Positions 29,192 through 39,200 of a stretch of DNA of 64,000 bases are shown piece after piece. The DNA lies in contig NZ_JADOUF010000001.1 of the NCBI RefSeq assembly GCF_015751905.1, positions 1,860,001 to 1,924,000 of the forward strand, in the 5' to 3' direction. The stretch's first letter is position 1. Each line of letters opens with the position of its first letter. The translations under genes were made by a program, and so were the position numbers. Below the pieces are notes generated by a model, which did no database searches, was not told the DNA's origin, and saw nothing but the letters and a program-made list of their open reading frames with translations. Source of the stretch: Longispora fulva (lineage in GTDB: Bacteria > Actinomycetota > Actinomycetes > Mycobacteriales > Micromonosporaceae).

Positions 29192-29946
29192 AGGGTCGCG
29201 GCGAGCGCTTCCAGCACCGCCTCGCGGTGCGCGACCCGCACCGGAGCCCCGTTCCGTTCGGCCCGCACCCCTCGGTCGACCAGCACGTACAACGCCCGCA
29301 GGGTGCGCATCGCGTTCGAGGCGTGGGCCGGCGGCGGGCCGGGCTTCCCCGCGCGGAAGTCGGCCGCGACCGGTTCCAGCCACGCCCCGGCCCCGTCGGC
29401 GGTGAGCTCCGGGTGGGTCAGCGTCACCGCGACGGCGTGCGCCAGCCGGTCGTCCTCCTGGTCGCGCCAGACCAGCGCCGCCGGCGCGATCAGGCGGCGG
29501 GCCGCCACGTCGAGCATCCGGGTCGGTTCGGTGCGGCCGTACACGCCGAGCAGGTCCGCGCCGTGCGCGACCGCGTGCAGCCAGCCGAGGTCGGGGTCGT
29601 GTCCGCGCAGGTCCTCCTCCGCCGGGTACCAGCGCTCGAACGCCGTCACCCACGCCGGGGCCGCGCCCCGCCGGTCGACGATCCAGGCCAGCACCAGGGG
29701 CGCGAAGGTCCTGGCCTGCACCTCCGGGTGGTCGAACCGGGCGGCCATCGCGTCGCCGAGTGCCGGGAGCTCCGCGTCGAGGACGCCCCGCCTGATCCAG
29801 GTGCCCAGCACCCGGTACGGCGCGCCGTCGCGGATCAGCGGGTCCGGATCGGCGAGCGCGGCGCTCAGCTCGGCGGTCAGTGCGGTGAGGTCCCGGTCCC
29901 CGGGGACGGCGTAGTCGGATTCGACGATCTTGTTCCAGTCGGTCAC
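29164..29946 (-). CDS. DUF2785-like protein
   Basis: 260 residues without signal peptide. Segments DPLIRDGAPYRVLGTWIRRG, FAPLVLAWIVDRRG, and especially DLGWLHAVAHGADLLGVYGR fit DUF2785, a helical family found in Firmicutes and actinobacteria, of unknown function. The paired His in HAVAHG could bind a metal. The gene ends inside the right copy of a 41-bp direct repeat. It is 30 nt downstream of the winged-helix gene on the same strand and may share its transcript. Confidence 0.8.
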   Translation of the reverse strand: MTDWNKIVESDYAVPGDRDLTALTAELSAALADPDPLIRDGAPYRVLGTWIRRGVLDAELPALGDAMAARFDHPEVQARTFAPLVLAWIVDRRGAAPAWVTAFERWYPAEEDLRGHDPDLGWLHAVAHGADLLGVYGRTEPTRMLDVAARRLIAPAALVWRDQEDDRLAHAVAVTLTHPELTADGAGAWLEPVAADFRAGKPGPPPAHASNAMRTLRALYVLVDRGVRAERNGAPVRVAHREAVLEALAATLAVVAPFAG

Positions 29947-29976
29947 AGGGTCACGGTAGTGACGACCGCAAGTGGT

Positions 29977-31020
29977 TTACCCGACGAGATCGACCGGGGT
30001 GCCGACGAACGCCGCGTACCGGTAGACGGCGTCGCGGAGGGCCCGGTGCGCGGGGGCGGCCAGCGTGCGGCGCACCGTGGCCTCCACGGTCTTCCCCGCC
30101 GGCCGCCAGTACCCGACGAGCTGGCCGTCGAGCAGGATCGCGTGCGGCAGCGTCGGTGTGCCGTCCGCCTCGCCGCCGAGCACGTCGCGGCTCTCGCTGT
30201 AGGACATCACCACCTCGTCGTAGCACTGCACGAGGTCCACCCGCGGTGATGGCGGCGGCGTGCCCCGCGAGCCCGGTGCGTACCGGTAGATCCGCCCGTC
30301 GAGGGTTTCGTCGACCAGGGCCGACCCGACCATCTCCAGGCCGGCCCGGCACTCGGCGACGGTCAGGCTCGACCAGCGCGCGAAGTCCTTGACCGTCGCC
30401 GGGCCCCGGCTGGTGAAGTATCTCCGGGTCAGCTCGGCCAGTGCCGCGTCGCGGTCGACGGGCGGGCCGGGCGGCACCCGCTCGTCGAACAGCGCGTAGG
30501 TGTGCTGGCGGCCCCTGCGCGCGCCGCTGCAGATCACGGCGTCCAGCTCGGCGCGCATCAGGATGTACCCCATCCGCAGGCCGGCGGCGACGATCCCCTC
30601 CCCGGCCAGGAACGCGGCGAGTTCCTGGCGGGTCAGGTGGTTACCGCCGGCCAGCACGCCGGCCAGCAGCGCGTTCGTCCGCGCGAACACGGCGTCGTCG
30701 AGTTCGGTCCTGCGGTAGTAGTAGGCGTTGAGGGCGTGCACCCGGGGCGCGGTCAGGGCAAGGAGCCACCGCAGGTCCGCCGGAAGGGCGAAGTGCCAGG
30801 TCGGGCGGAGCAGATGGGTACGAAGGATCTCCCCTGCGTCGTACGCCGCGTCCATCGCCGCGGCCGTGACCCCCGTGCACCGTTGGGCCACCGACCAGCG
30901 CGCGACGGCGAACTCCTGGGCCTGCATCGCGGCCAGCCCGGCGACGACCTCGGCGGGGGTGGCCCGCGGGTCGCCCCAGAGCCGCTGGTTGTGCATCCGC
31001 CAGGCCGCGATCACGTGCAC
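29977..31020 (-). CDS. HTH_42 winged-helix protein with QxQ motif (AlkZ-like)
   Basis: 347 residues of the HTH_42 family, three tandem winged helices, which includes the DNA glycosylases AlkZ and YcaQ/AlkX that unhook interstrand crosslinks. Residues 33-35 read Gln-Ala-Gln (MQAQEFAVARWSV), the place and form of the catalytic QxQ motif of AlkZ. LRPTWHFALPADLRWLLALT and YCYDE-like DLVQCYDEVVMSYSESRD are family blocks. So it may be an active glycosylase for alkylated DNA. Start ATG 31020. It contrasts with the related gene at 32831-33988, which lacks the motif. Confidence 0.83.
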   Translation of the reverse strand: MHVIAAWRMHNQRLWGDPRATPAEVVAGLAAMQAQEFAVARWSVAQRCTGVTAAAMDAAYDAGEILRTHLLRPTWHFALPADLRWLLALTAPRVHALNAYYYRRTELDDAVFARTNALLAGVLAGGNHLTRQELAAFLAGEGIVAAGLRMGYILMRAELDAVICSGARRGRQHTYALFDERVPPGPPVDRDAALAELTRRYFTSRGPATVKDFARWSSLTVAECRAGLEMVGSALVDETLDGRIYRYAPGSRGTPPPSPRVDLVQCYDEVVMSYSESRDVLGGEADGTPTLPHAILLDGQLVGYWRPAGKTVEATVRRTLAAPAHRALRDAVYRYAAFVGTPVDLVG

Positions 31021-31200
31021 CGGACCTCCCAGATGTCCATGTCTCGTCCCACACCATTGACCCTACGGCCGCCACGGGCCGGTACCGGGAGAAACGGACG
31101 CGCACGTGTCCAACCGACGAATTCTGTCCGACCCGGCCGGATTCGGATAACACTTCCGCGCTGGCACCGATACACGAGAGTCCGAAGTAGACGCTCACGT

Positions 31201-32742
31201 ATGGAGAGCCTTGTGACCGAAGACAACGCAGTACCCCGCAGAGGGTTCCTGGCCGGGGTCGGGGCCGGCGCCGCCGGCCTCGCCCTGTCCGGCCACGGCA
31301 CCGCCTACGCCGCCCCGGCGTCCGGCGGCGCCCCCGACACCACGTTCAGCCGGATGTTCCCGTCCCTGCCGGCGTTCGGGGCCAACACGAACGCGATGCA
31401 GGCCGCGCTCCTCGACATCGGCAGGCGTGGAGGCCCGCTCGACGCCGCGGACGACCTGGCGGCCGGGCCGGTCGCGCTGATCACCGACCCCGCCAAGAGC
31501 CTGAACAACCCGGACAACCCCACGCACACGGCCGGGACGACGTTCCTCGGCCAGTTCCTCGACCACGACATGACCTTCGACGCCGCGTCCCGGCTCGGGG
31601 TCGCCACCGACCCGGCGACCAGCCCCAACGGCCGGGTGCCCCTGTTCGACCTCGACTCCGTGTACGGCGGCGGCCCCGTCACCACGCCGATGTTCTACGA
31701 CCCGGCCGACCGGGCGAAGTTCCTCGTCGAGTCCGGCGGCCTGTTCGAGGACCTGCCCCGGGGCTCCGGCGGCGCGGCGATCATCGCGGAGCCCCGCAAT
31801 GACGAGAACATGGTCATCTCGGGGCTGCACGCGGCGTTCCTGCTGTTCCACAACCGGGTCGTCGACTGGCTCCGCGACCGGCCCGAGCCGCCGGAGGAGG
31901 TGTTCGCCGCCGCGCGCCGGCTCGTCACCCGGCACTACCACTGGATCATCCTGAAGGAGTTCCTGCCCCAGATCGTGGGCCAGGCCGTCGTCGACCGGAT
32001 CCTCACGGCCGGACGGCAGTTCTACAAGCCGAACCACGCGGGGATGCCGGTGGAGTTCCAGGGCGCGGCGTACCGGTTCGGGCACAGCATGGTCCGGCCG
32101 TCCTACCGGGCCAACCTCGCCGGCGACCAGGGGCAGCCGTTCTTCGGGTTCGTGTTCGACCCGGCCGGCGAGGGCCAGGCCGACCCGGTGGACCTGCGCG
32201 GCGGGACCCGGGCCGCGCGGCGGTTCATCGGCTGGCAGACGTTCTTCGACTTCAACGACGGCCAGGTCAAGCGGAACAAGCGGATCGACACCCGGATCTC
32301 CACCCCGCTGTTCACCCTGCCGCTCGGCATCATCCCCGGCCACACCTCGCCGACGTCCCTCGCCCAGCGCAACCTGCTGCGGCACCTGACCTGGTCCATG
32401 CCGTCCGGGCAGGCGATCGCCGCGTACATGGGCACGCCGGTCCTGGGTGACGCTGCCTTCCCGGAGCTGACGGCCTACAACCTGAAACTGCAGAAGAACA
32501 CTCCCTTGTGGTACTACGTCCTCCGCGAGGCCCAGCTCCAGCAGGACGGCCTGCGCCTCGGCGCGGTCGGCGGCACGATCGTCGCCGAGGTGTTCCTCGG
32601 GCTCCTGGAGCTGGACCCGTCGTCGTGGCTGAACCAGCGGCCGGACTGGCGGCCCACGCTGCCCAGTCGGGTGGCCGGGGACTTCCGGATGGTGGACCTG
32701 CTGACCTTCGCCGGGGTCGACCCGGCCAGCCGGGGCCAGTAG
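31201..32742 (+). CDS. Tat-exported animal-type haem peroxidase
   Basis: 513 residues. The N-terminus has a twin-arginine signal (PRRGFLAGVGAGAAGLALSG, cleavage near AYA-AP). The haem peroxidase fold shows the distal His122 in FLGQFLDHDMTFD and the proximal His295 in YRFGHSMVRPSY. RNDENMVISGLHAAFLLFHN and SMPSGQAIAAYMG are conserved in the family, which in animals includes myeloperoxidase. It probably oxidises organic or halide substrates outside the cell. ATG 31201 is used; GTG 31213 has a better ribosome site (GGAGAG) and would shorten the protein by four residues. Confidence 0.9.
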   Translation: MESLVTEDNAVPRRGFLAGVGAGAAGLALSGHGTAYAAPASGGAPDTTFSRMFPSLPAFGANTNAMQAALLDIGRRGGPLDAADDLAAGPVALITDPAKSLNNPDNPTHTAGTTFLGQFLDHDMTFDAASRLGVATDPATSPNGRVPLFDLDSVYGGGPVTTPMFYDPADRAKFLVESGGLFEDLPRGSGGAAIIAEPRNDENMVISGLHAAFLLFHNRVVDWLRDRPEPPEEVFAAARRLVTRHYHWIILKEFLPQIVGQAVVDRILTAGRQFYKPNHAGMPVEFQGAAYRFGHSMVRPSYRANLAGDQGQPFFGFVFDPAGEGQADPVDLRGGTRAARRFIGWQTFFDFNDGQVKRNKRIDTRISTPLFTLPLGIIPGHTSPTSLAQRNLLRHLTWSMPSGQAIAAYMGTPVLGDAAFPELTAYNLKLQKNTPLWYYVLREAQLQQDGLRLGAVGGTIVAEVFLGLLELDPSSWLNQRPDWRPTLPSRVAGDFRMVDLLTFAGVDPASRGQ

Positions 32743-32750
32743 CGCGGACC

Positions 32751-32775
32751 GGGGCGGTCGGCCCGCGGCCGCCCC
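32751..32775 (+). terminator. Hairpin after the peroxidase gene
   Basis: GGGGCGG (32751-32757) pairs with CCGCCCC (32769-32775) around an 11-nt loop, starting 8 nt past the stop. A plausible GC-only terminator of moderate strength. Confidence 0.45.
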
Positions 32776-32798
32776 TCCGCCGGACCCGCACCGCGTGT

Positions 32799-32804
32799 TA
32801 GCGT
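32799..32804 (+). promoter_or_regulatory. Possible -10 element TAGCGT
   Basis: TAGCGT lies 26 nt before ATG 32831, identical to the word before the PLP dehydratase gene. No clear -35 is visible. Confidence 0.3.
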
Positions 32805-32830
32805 GAGTGGATCATGGACTGGGAGGTCGG

Positions 32831-33988
32831 ATGGCCACGCCCCGCGTCACCCCGCAGCAGCGCCAGGCCCGCCTCGGACGCCGGCACCTGCTCGCCGCCC
32901 GCGCCGACACCCCCGAGGACGTCACGGCCGCGATCGTCGCCCTGCACGGCACCGACGCGGCCACCGTGCACCTGTCCGCGTGCGCCCGCCTCACCACCCC
33001 CGACCCGGCCCTCCTCGAGGACGCCCTGTACGAGCGGCGCAGCCTCGTCCGGATGACCGGCATGCGCCGCACCATGTTCGTCGTCGACGCCGGACTGGCC
33101 CCCGTCGTGCACGCCTCCACGACCGTGGCCCTCGCCGCCACCGAGCGCCGCCGCCTCCTCCAGACGCTGCACGAGGCGCGCGGCTGGGACGAGCAGTGGC
33201 TGGTCTCCGTCGAGAACGGGGTCCTGGCCTCCCTCGCGGCGCGCGGCCAGGCCACCGCCGCGGAACTCGCCGCCGACGAGCCCCGCCTACGGGAGAAGAT
33301 CGTCGTCTCGCCCGGCAAGTCCTACGAGGCCACGGTCACGATCTCCAGCCGGATCCTGTACCACCTGGCGATGCGCGACAGAATCGTCCGGGGCCGCCCG
33401 ACCGGCGCGTGGACCGCGAGCCAGTACCGGTGGCGGCTCGCCGGGCCGCTCCCCGAGCTGCCGGCCGCCGAGGCCCGCCGCGACCTGGTGCACCGCTGGC
33501 TGCGCGCGTTCGGGCCGGGCACGGAGGCGGACCTGAAGTGGTGGACCGGCTGGACGCTCGGCCATGTCCGCGCGGCGCTCGGCGCTGTCGGGGCCGTGCC
33601 GGTGACCCTGGACGAGGGCACCGGGTATGTGCTGCCCGACGACGTCGGACCCGACGCCGCACCCGCCCCGTGGGCCGCGCTGCTCCCCGCGCTGGACCCG
33701 ACCCCGATGGGCTGGCAGCTCCGCGACTTCTACCTCGATCCGGACCACCGGCCGGCCCTGTTCGACCGGAGCGGCAACATCGGCCCGACCGTGTGGTGGA
33801 ACGGCCGGATCGTCGGCGGTTGGGCGCAGCGCCCGGACGGCGAGCTGCGCTGGCGGCTGCTCGCCGACCCCGGGGCCGCGGCCCGGGCGGCGATCGAGGT
33901 GGAGGCCGCCCGGCTGAGCGGCTGGCTCGGCGACGTCCGGGTCACGCCGAGCTTCCGCACCCCGCTGGAACGCGAACTGTCCGCCTGA
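32831..33988 (+). CDS. HTH_42 winged-helix protein without catalytic motif
   Basis: 385 residues from ATG 32831 with GGGAGG 5 nt upstream. Same family as the gene at 29977-31020, with ALHGTDAATVHLSACARLTT where the other has the Gln-x-Gln segment, so the catalytic glutamines are absent. MTGMRRTMFVVDAGL, SYEATVTISSRILYHLAMRD and VWWNGRIVGGWAQRPDGE are typical of the large actinobacterial subfamily. It likely binds DNA; enzyme activity is doubtful. The stop codon lies in a hairpin shared with the convergent HEAT gene. Confidence 0.85.
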   Translation: MATPRVTPQQRQARLGRRHLLAARADTPEDVTAAIVALHGTDAATVHLSACARLTTPDPALLEDALYERRSLVRMTGMRRTMFVVDAGLAPVVHASTTVALAATERRRLLQTLHEARGWDEQWLVSVENGVLASLAARGQATAAELAADEPRLREKIVVSPGKSYEATVTISSRILYHLAMRDRIVRGRPTGAWTASQYRWRLAGPLPELPAAEARRDLVHRWLRAFGPGTEADLKWWTGWTLGHVRAALGAVGAVPVTLDEGTGYVLPDDVGPDAAPAPWAALLPALDPTPMGWQLRDFYLDPDHRPALFDRSGNIGPTVWWNGRIVGGWAQRPDGELRWRLLADPGAAARAAIEVEAARLSGWLGDVRVTPSFRTPLERELSA

Positions 33989-34011
33989 CCGCCGCCAGCG
34001 GCGGGTCAGGC
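33983..34011. terminator. Shared hairpin over two convergent stop codons
   Basis: GCCTGACC (33983-33990) pairs with GGTCAGGC (34004-34011), with an inner GCCG/CGGC stem. The TGA codons of both convergent genes are embedded in the outer stem, so one element may terminate both transcripts. Confidence 0.55.
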
Positions 34012-35187
34012 GAGGAACGAGGTCAGCGCCTCCGGGTCGTCCGGCAGGCCGTAGGACCGGACCAGGGTCGACACGTTGCCGAACGTGGCGTCCCCGATCC
34101 GCCACGGCCCGGCGTGCTCCGCCAGGATCCGCGCCAGGTGGCGCTGCCGGTCGTCGAGGTCGCCGGCCGGCGCGCCCTCGGGCAGCGGGCCGGCCGGGAA
34201 CGCCAGCCGCAGCGCCTCGGCGAGCACCGGCAACGTCTCCGTCCCCGACACGTCCGGGATCCGGACGAGCAGCGCCTCGTACGCCACATCGGAGTGTTGC
34301 GGGCCGGCCTGGCACAGCGCCATCCCCGCGTACCCCGCGAGGTCGCCGTCCAGGAACGGGATCTCCTCCCGGGACCCTCCCCCGCCACGGGCCCAGGACA
34401 GCAACTCGGCCACGATGTCGGGCCCGGCGTCGTGGCCGAGCACGCACGCGCCGGCGACGGCCGCCGCCCAGCGGACCGCTGGCCGCTCGTCGGTCAGGAG
34501 GTCCGGGGCCGGCCCGCCGAGGAGCCCGATCGCGACCAGCGCGGTGGCGACGACGTCCTCGTTCTCCTCCGTGGCCGCGAGGGCCGCGAGCGCCGGCACG
34601 GAACCGGCGGCGTCCTCGGAGAACCACGCCAGCGTGTAGGCCGCCATCGTGCGCACCCCCTGCTCCGGCGCGCCCAGCAGGTCACGGAGCAGCGGCACGC
34701 CGGCCCGGACGGCGTCATACGCCTCGACCGCCACGTGGCCTTCGAGCTGGAGATCCTCCTCGGGGGTCAGCCGCTCCAGGTAGGTGTGGTCGCCGTCCTC
34801 GTCGTAGCCCGGGTCTCCCGGGTGCGGGGCCGCGGCCAGCAGCGCGGCGCCGCCGACCGCGTCGTCGCGGAACTGGGCGATCGGGATCGGGTCGGGCAGC
34901 CACGACTCGTCGTACCCCACGGTGATGGCGGCGAGCAGGCCCAGCAGCTCGGCGCGGTCGCGGGCCCCGGGCTCGGCGAGCACCTCGAGGAGGAACGGCA
35001 CCGCGTACGCCGTCGCCTCGTAGCGGGTGCCCTGGTGGTAGATGTTGCCGTACAACTGGTCCAGGGCGGCGGCGCGGTCCTTCTCCTCGGGCGAGCGCAG
35101 GGCCCGGATCAGGGCGGGCACGTCGTCGGCGGGGCCGTAGGCGTGGCCCAGCCGGGCCCAGTTCACGGTGTCGAGTCCATCCAGCAT
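34006..35187 (-). CDS. HEAT-repeat-like protein
   Basis: 393 residues, mostly paired helices. YGPADDVPALIRALRSPEEK, AAALDQLYGNIYHQGTRYEA and YAVPFLLEVLAEPGARDRAE near the N-terminus, and VRAGVPLLRDLLGAPEQGVR, TMAAYTLAWFSEDAAGSVPA later, look like HEAT repeats, which bind proteins. A long acidic loop (HPGDPGYDEDGDHTYLERLT) divides them. No catalytic motif was seen. Related proteins with this start (LYGNIYHQGTRYEAT) are common in actinomycetes, without known function. The gene is convergent with the winged-helix gene. Confidence 0.8.
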   Translation of the reverse strand: MLDGLDTVNWARLGHAYGPADDVPALIRALRSPEEKDRAAALDQLYGNIYHQGTRYEATAYAVPFLLEVLAEPGARDRAELLGLLAAITVGYDESWLPDPIPIAQFRDDAVGGAALLAAAPHPGDPGYDEDGDHTYLERLTPEEDLQLEGHVAVEAYDAVRAGVPLLRDLLGAPEQGVRTMAAYTLAWFSEDAAGSVPALAALAATEENEDVVATALVAIGLLGGPAPDLLTDERPAVRWAAAVAGACVLGHDAGPDIVAELLSWARGGGGSREEIPFLDGDLAGYAGMALCQAGPQHSDVAYEALLVRIPDVSGTETLPVLAEALRLAFPAGPLPEGAPAGDLDDRQRHLARILAEHAGPWRIGDATFGNVSTLVRSYGLPDDPEALTSFLA

Positions 35188-35215
35188 CCGGCCATCCTGC
35201 CACCCGGGTACGACA

Positions 35216-36067
35216 TCAGTGCGCGCTGCGCAGGTCCGCCCAGGCCCGGCCGGGCGCGGCCAGCAGCCACGCGTCGAGCAGCCCGTCGAGCGCGGCGGCC
35301 GGCCCGGCGAGCCAGACCAGCTGGGTGCCCGGCGCGACCACCCGTTCCTGGTCCACGGGGCCCTCGCTGCAACAGCGGCACAGCGCGCGGGTGTTGCTCG
35401 CCGGTTCCGCGCAGTACCCGCGGTCCTCGAACAGGTCGACGAGCGCGTCGAGGTCGGGTCCGTGCGGGGCGGTGACGGTCACGGTCCACGAGGGCAGGTC
35501 GGAGGTGCGCCACAGCAGGATCTCGTCGAACACCGGGAACGTCTGGTCGCCGACGACGCGTTCGCCGTTGGGGGCGCCGTCGTGCAGCACGATCTCGCCG
35601 AACCGGCGCTCGGAGCCGGTCGGGATGCTGACCACCCGGGCCCTGGTCGGGCAGATCCGCCGGGCCCAGACCACCTCGGAGCCGTCGGCCTCGTCGAGGC
35701 GCACGCAGGTCAGGCCGAAGTCCTCGACGATCTCGCCGTCGCCGGGGGCGAGGTCGACGCCGAAGCCCCGCCAGGCGTCGCGGGCCGTGGCCCACTCGCC
35801 GAGGACGGTGGCGGCGATGCCCAGGTTCCAGTACGCCGGCTCCTGCACCCCGCGCCGCACCAGCGCCGCCGCGCGCATCCCCATCGTGTAAGCCCGCGCC
35901 CAGTCCCGGCTGAACTTGTGCGCCAGGGCCGCGTCGAACAGCCACGCCGGGCGACCGGGGTGGTCGGGGAACTCGGCGGCGACTTCCTCCAACAGCTCTG
36001 CGGCGGTCTTCCAGTCCTGGGTCTCCCAGGCCGCGTACGCCTGCTCCAACCGCCCCACCGAGCCCAC
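35216..36067 (-). CDS. TPR-like protein, unknown function
   Basis: 283 residues from GTG 36067, behind GGGGAG; GTG 36058 is an alternative. The N-terminal third is tetratricopeptide-like (LEQAYAAWETQDWKTAAELL, AAEFPDHPGRPAWLFDAALA, YWNLGIAATVLGEWATARDA). The rest is a beta-rich part with RRICPTRARVVSIPTGSERR and a Cys cluster (ASNTRALCRCCSEG) that might bind a metal. No signal peptide. The intact frame continues upstream into the hairpin after the GH31 gene, so the start must be internal. Probably single-gene. Confidence 0.75.
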   Translation of the reverse strand: MGSVGRLEQAYAAWETQDWKTAAELLEEVAAEFPDHPGRPAWLFDAALAHKFSRDWARAYTMGMRAAALVRRGVQEPAYWNLGIAATVLGEWATARDAWRGFGVDLAPGDGEIVEDFGLTCVRLDEADGSEVVWARRICPTRARVVSIPTGSERRFGEIVLHDGAPNGERVVGDQTFPVFDEILLWRTSDLPSWTVTVTAPHGPDLDALVDLFEDRGYCAEPASNTRALCRCCSEGPVDQERVVAPGTQLVWLAGPAAALDGLLDAWLLAAPGRAWADLRSAH

Positions 36068-36173
36068 CCACTCCCCGTCGCAACAGACACAGGCGGCCCA
36101 CCCTAGAGGATCAGGGTGGGCCGAAGCGACAGTGGACGTGGATGCGCTGTTCAGCACAGCGCGTCGGGAAAGT

Positions 36174-36210
36174 GGGGGTTCCGGGCCGGCCCGACCGGCC
36201 CGGAACCCCC
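36174..36210 (-). terminator. Strong hairpin after the GH31 gene
   Basis: A perfect 16-bp stem (36174-36189 with 36195-36210) and a 5-nt loop CCCGA, starting 10 nt past the stop of the glycosidase gene. Among the strongest hairpins in the window. Confidence 0.85.
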
Positions 36211-36219
36211 GGTCTGTGG

Positions 36220-39200
36220 CTACCCGCAGGTGAACCGGGCCGCGGCCCAGTCGGCGTGGTCGCCGCCCTTGCCGTCGCCTCCGTCGGTCACCACGAGGTC
36301 GACGAGCCGGCCGCCGGTCACGTCGACGGAGACCGGCACCGGCGCGGAGACCCCGGTCATCAGAGGCGAGCGGTACTTCTCCACCCCGTCGACCCGCACG
36401 GCGAACACCACGGAGCCGTAGTCGGCGATCTCGTCGTCCACGCCGACGGTGGCCGTGAACCGGCCGCACCGCTTGTCGAGGTGGTAGGTGACGGTGGAGT
36501 CGGCGTGCGCGCCGAGGCCCTTCGGGTAGACGGTGCCGGCCAGGGTGATCGGCGCTCCGTCGCCGCCGTCGTCCTCGCCGTTGCTGTGGTCGCGTTCCAC
36601 CGGGCCCCAGCCGTTGGACGACTCGACCCAGGTCAGGTCGCTCGCCCAGCTGTCACCGGTCGGGGCCGGCGGCAGCGGCACGGTGGTCACGGTCGCGGCG
36701 AACAGGTGCAGGGCCGGCGCGTCGGGCAGGGTGATCGCCTGCACCGTCTTCCCGGGGTCGACCCGGACCTGCTGGTAGAACACCCGGTAGGTCACCGTCG
36801 GATACTGGTGCGGCCCGGCCGCCGTGTTCTTCCCCTGGGTGGCCAGCGCGACGGACGCGCCGAATCCGCCCGGGTCCGCGCAGCACCAGTTCGGCACTCC
36901 GAGGTCGCGGGTCTCCGTGGAGCCGTCGGTGTAGCGGACGGTCACCGGCCCGTTGGCCTGGCCTGTGCCGGTGGCCAGGACCGCCAGGTGCGTGCCCTGC
37001 CCGGTCAACGAGATGGTCTGGCCCTTGGCTGTCACGTTGTCGGGCTGGCCGGCGGCCACGTTCGGCCACGTGAAGGACGTGCCCTTCGCCGTGACCGTGG
37101 CGCCCGGGGCCGCTCCGGCGGCGGCCAGGGACTGGGCGGAGAAGCTGGACCCGGAGCCGTCGATGTTGCCGGCCGTCGTCGCGCCGTCGTCGCTGGTGGC
37201 GACGTTGTTGCGGGCCGCTGCCAGGGACCCGTAGGGCACCTGGGTGGTGGCGTTGCCGGCGGCGGACTGCTGTCGGCCCCGTACCGTATAGGTGGCTTTT
37301 CCTGTGGTGGTCTTGTCGCCCGGTCCCTCGGCCGGGGTGACCCGGAAACGGACCTCGAACACCTTGCCGGGCAGCACCAGGTCGGACGTGGGCCGGCCCA
37401 CCGGGGTCGCGGTCCAGCCGGCCGGCACCTGCAGGCTCAGCGCCACGTCCTTGACCGGCTGGCCGGTCAGGTTGCGGAACAGCACGCTCTCCTCGTGCAC
37501 CTGGCCGGGCGGCGCGAAGCCGGGCGCGCCGACCTCGACCCGGCCGAGGCCGTCGGTCGGGAACAGGCCGCCCAGGGCGGTGCCGCCGACGAGCTCGACG
37601 GTCATGGAAGCCGTGACCGCGACAGACGCCGTCTTGACCCGCACGACGCCGGCGCGGTCGGCCGGGTCGTAGAACCATCCCACGGACGCGGCGTCGTAGG
37701 CGGCCCGGTCGGCCAGCTTCGGGAGGGCGTCGTGTTCCACCATCACCGCGGAAGGGGCGGACCCCGTGTGCAGGGTCAGCTCGTAGGGCCGGGCGGCGGG
37801 GCTGCCGGTGTAGGCGCCCACCGACGGGCCGATCCGCACGGACACGTTCCCCGCGCCGTCCTTCGGGGCGGTGACCGTGAACTCCTGCGACGCCGACGCC
37901 GTCGAGCGGGTCACGCCGTCGTCCTCGTGCAGGGTGAACGACGAGTTCCCGGCCGGGTACACGTCCAGTGTCAATCTGTCGGTCGGCGCGTGCTCGCGGT
38001 GGTTGTTGATGCCCTCGGTCCACATCGGCACGACCGCGCCGGCCTTGACGAACAGCGGCAGCTTGGCCAGCGGCGCCTGGTAGCTCTCGATGGTGGTCGG
38101 GCCCTGGTAGAGCCGGCCGGACCAGTAGTCGACCCAGGTGCCCTTCGGCAGGTAGATGCCGCTGCGGGACTCTCCGGTCGTGTAGACGGGCGCGACGAGG
38201 AAGTCCTCGCCGGCCAGGAACTCCTCGGCCGCCGCGCTCCCCCACGTCTTCGGGTCGTCGGGGTATTCCAGAACCAGGGACCGCGCGATCGGGGTACCGG
38301 TCCGGTGCGCCTCGGCCGCGTAGGTGTAGAAGTACGGCAGCAGCCGCTCGCGGAGCTTCAGGTAGTCCCGGTTGATGCTGGTGTAGGGCTCCCCGCGCGT
38401 CCACGGCTGCTTGTCGTACTCGGCCCAGCCCGACATGCTCATCAGGGCCGGGGTGAACGTCTTCCACTGCAGGTCGCGCACGTAGCTCTCGGCGGAACCG
38501 CCGAAGATGCCGTCCACGTCACCGGCCGCGTACGCCTGGCCCGACAGTCCGGAGCCGTGGATCGCCGGCACCTGCCAGCGGATCGCGTCGAGGGAACCGG
38601 CGTGGTCACCGGTCCACGTCACCGCGCAGCGCTGCGAGCCGGCCCAGCCCTCGACCATCCAGACGAAGCCGCGCGCGTCGGAGTGCCGTTCGATGCCGTC
38701 GTGGGCGTCCTCGCAGCCCGACAGCGCCTGCCGGTAGCCCTCGCCGACCCAGGCGACGTCGAGCTTGCGGACCCGGACGCCGGCCGTGCCGACCTCGTAG
38801 GGCTGATTGGTCAGGGCGCGCTCGGTCCACAGCCCCATGTCGATGTTCCGGTCCCGCAGGGCCGTGCCGACCGTGTCCAACGAGGTGTACTCGCACCCGT
38901 AGCCGTCGTTGACGAGCATCCAGCCGCGCGGCATGTCGTGGTCGACGAAGCCCTGGGCGACCCTGACCGCGTCGGGGGTGTGCAGCTTGTCGGGGTCGCG
39001 GGAGCCCTGGTAGGCCGGGTTGGACCGGTTGTAGCAGTCCGCGTCGCCGTACTCCAGGCCGTACACCGGGGGCATGAACGGCCGCCCGGTCAGCTCCGTG
39101 TACCGGTCCAGGGACGTCTTCAGGTCGCCCACGAAGAAGTACGCGTCGTAGCGGCGCTCCTCGTGCGTCGTCTTCACAGGGGCGGTGAACGCGTAGCTGC

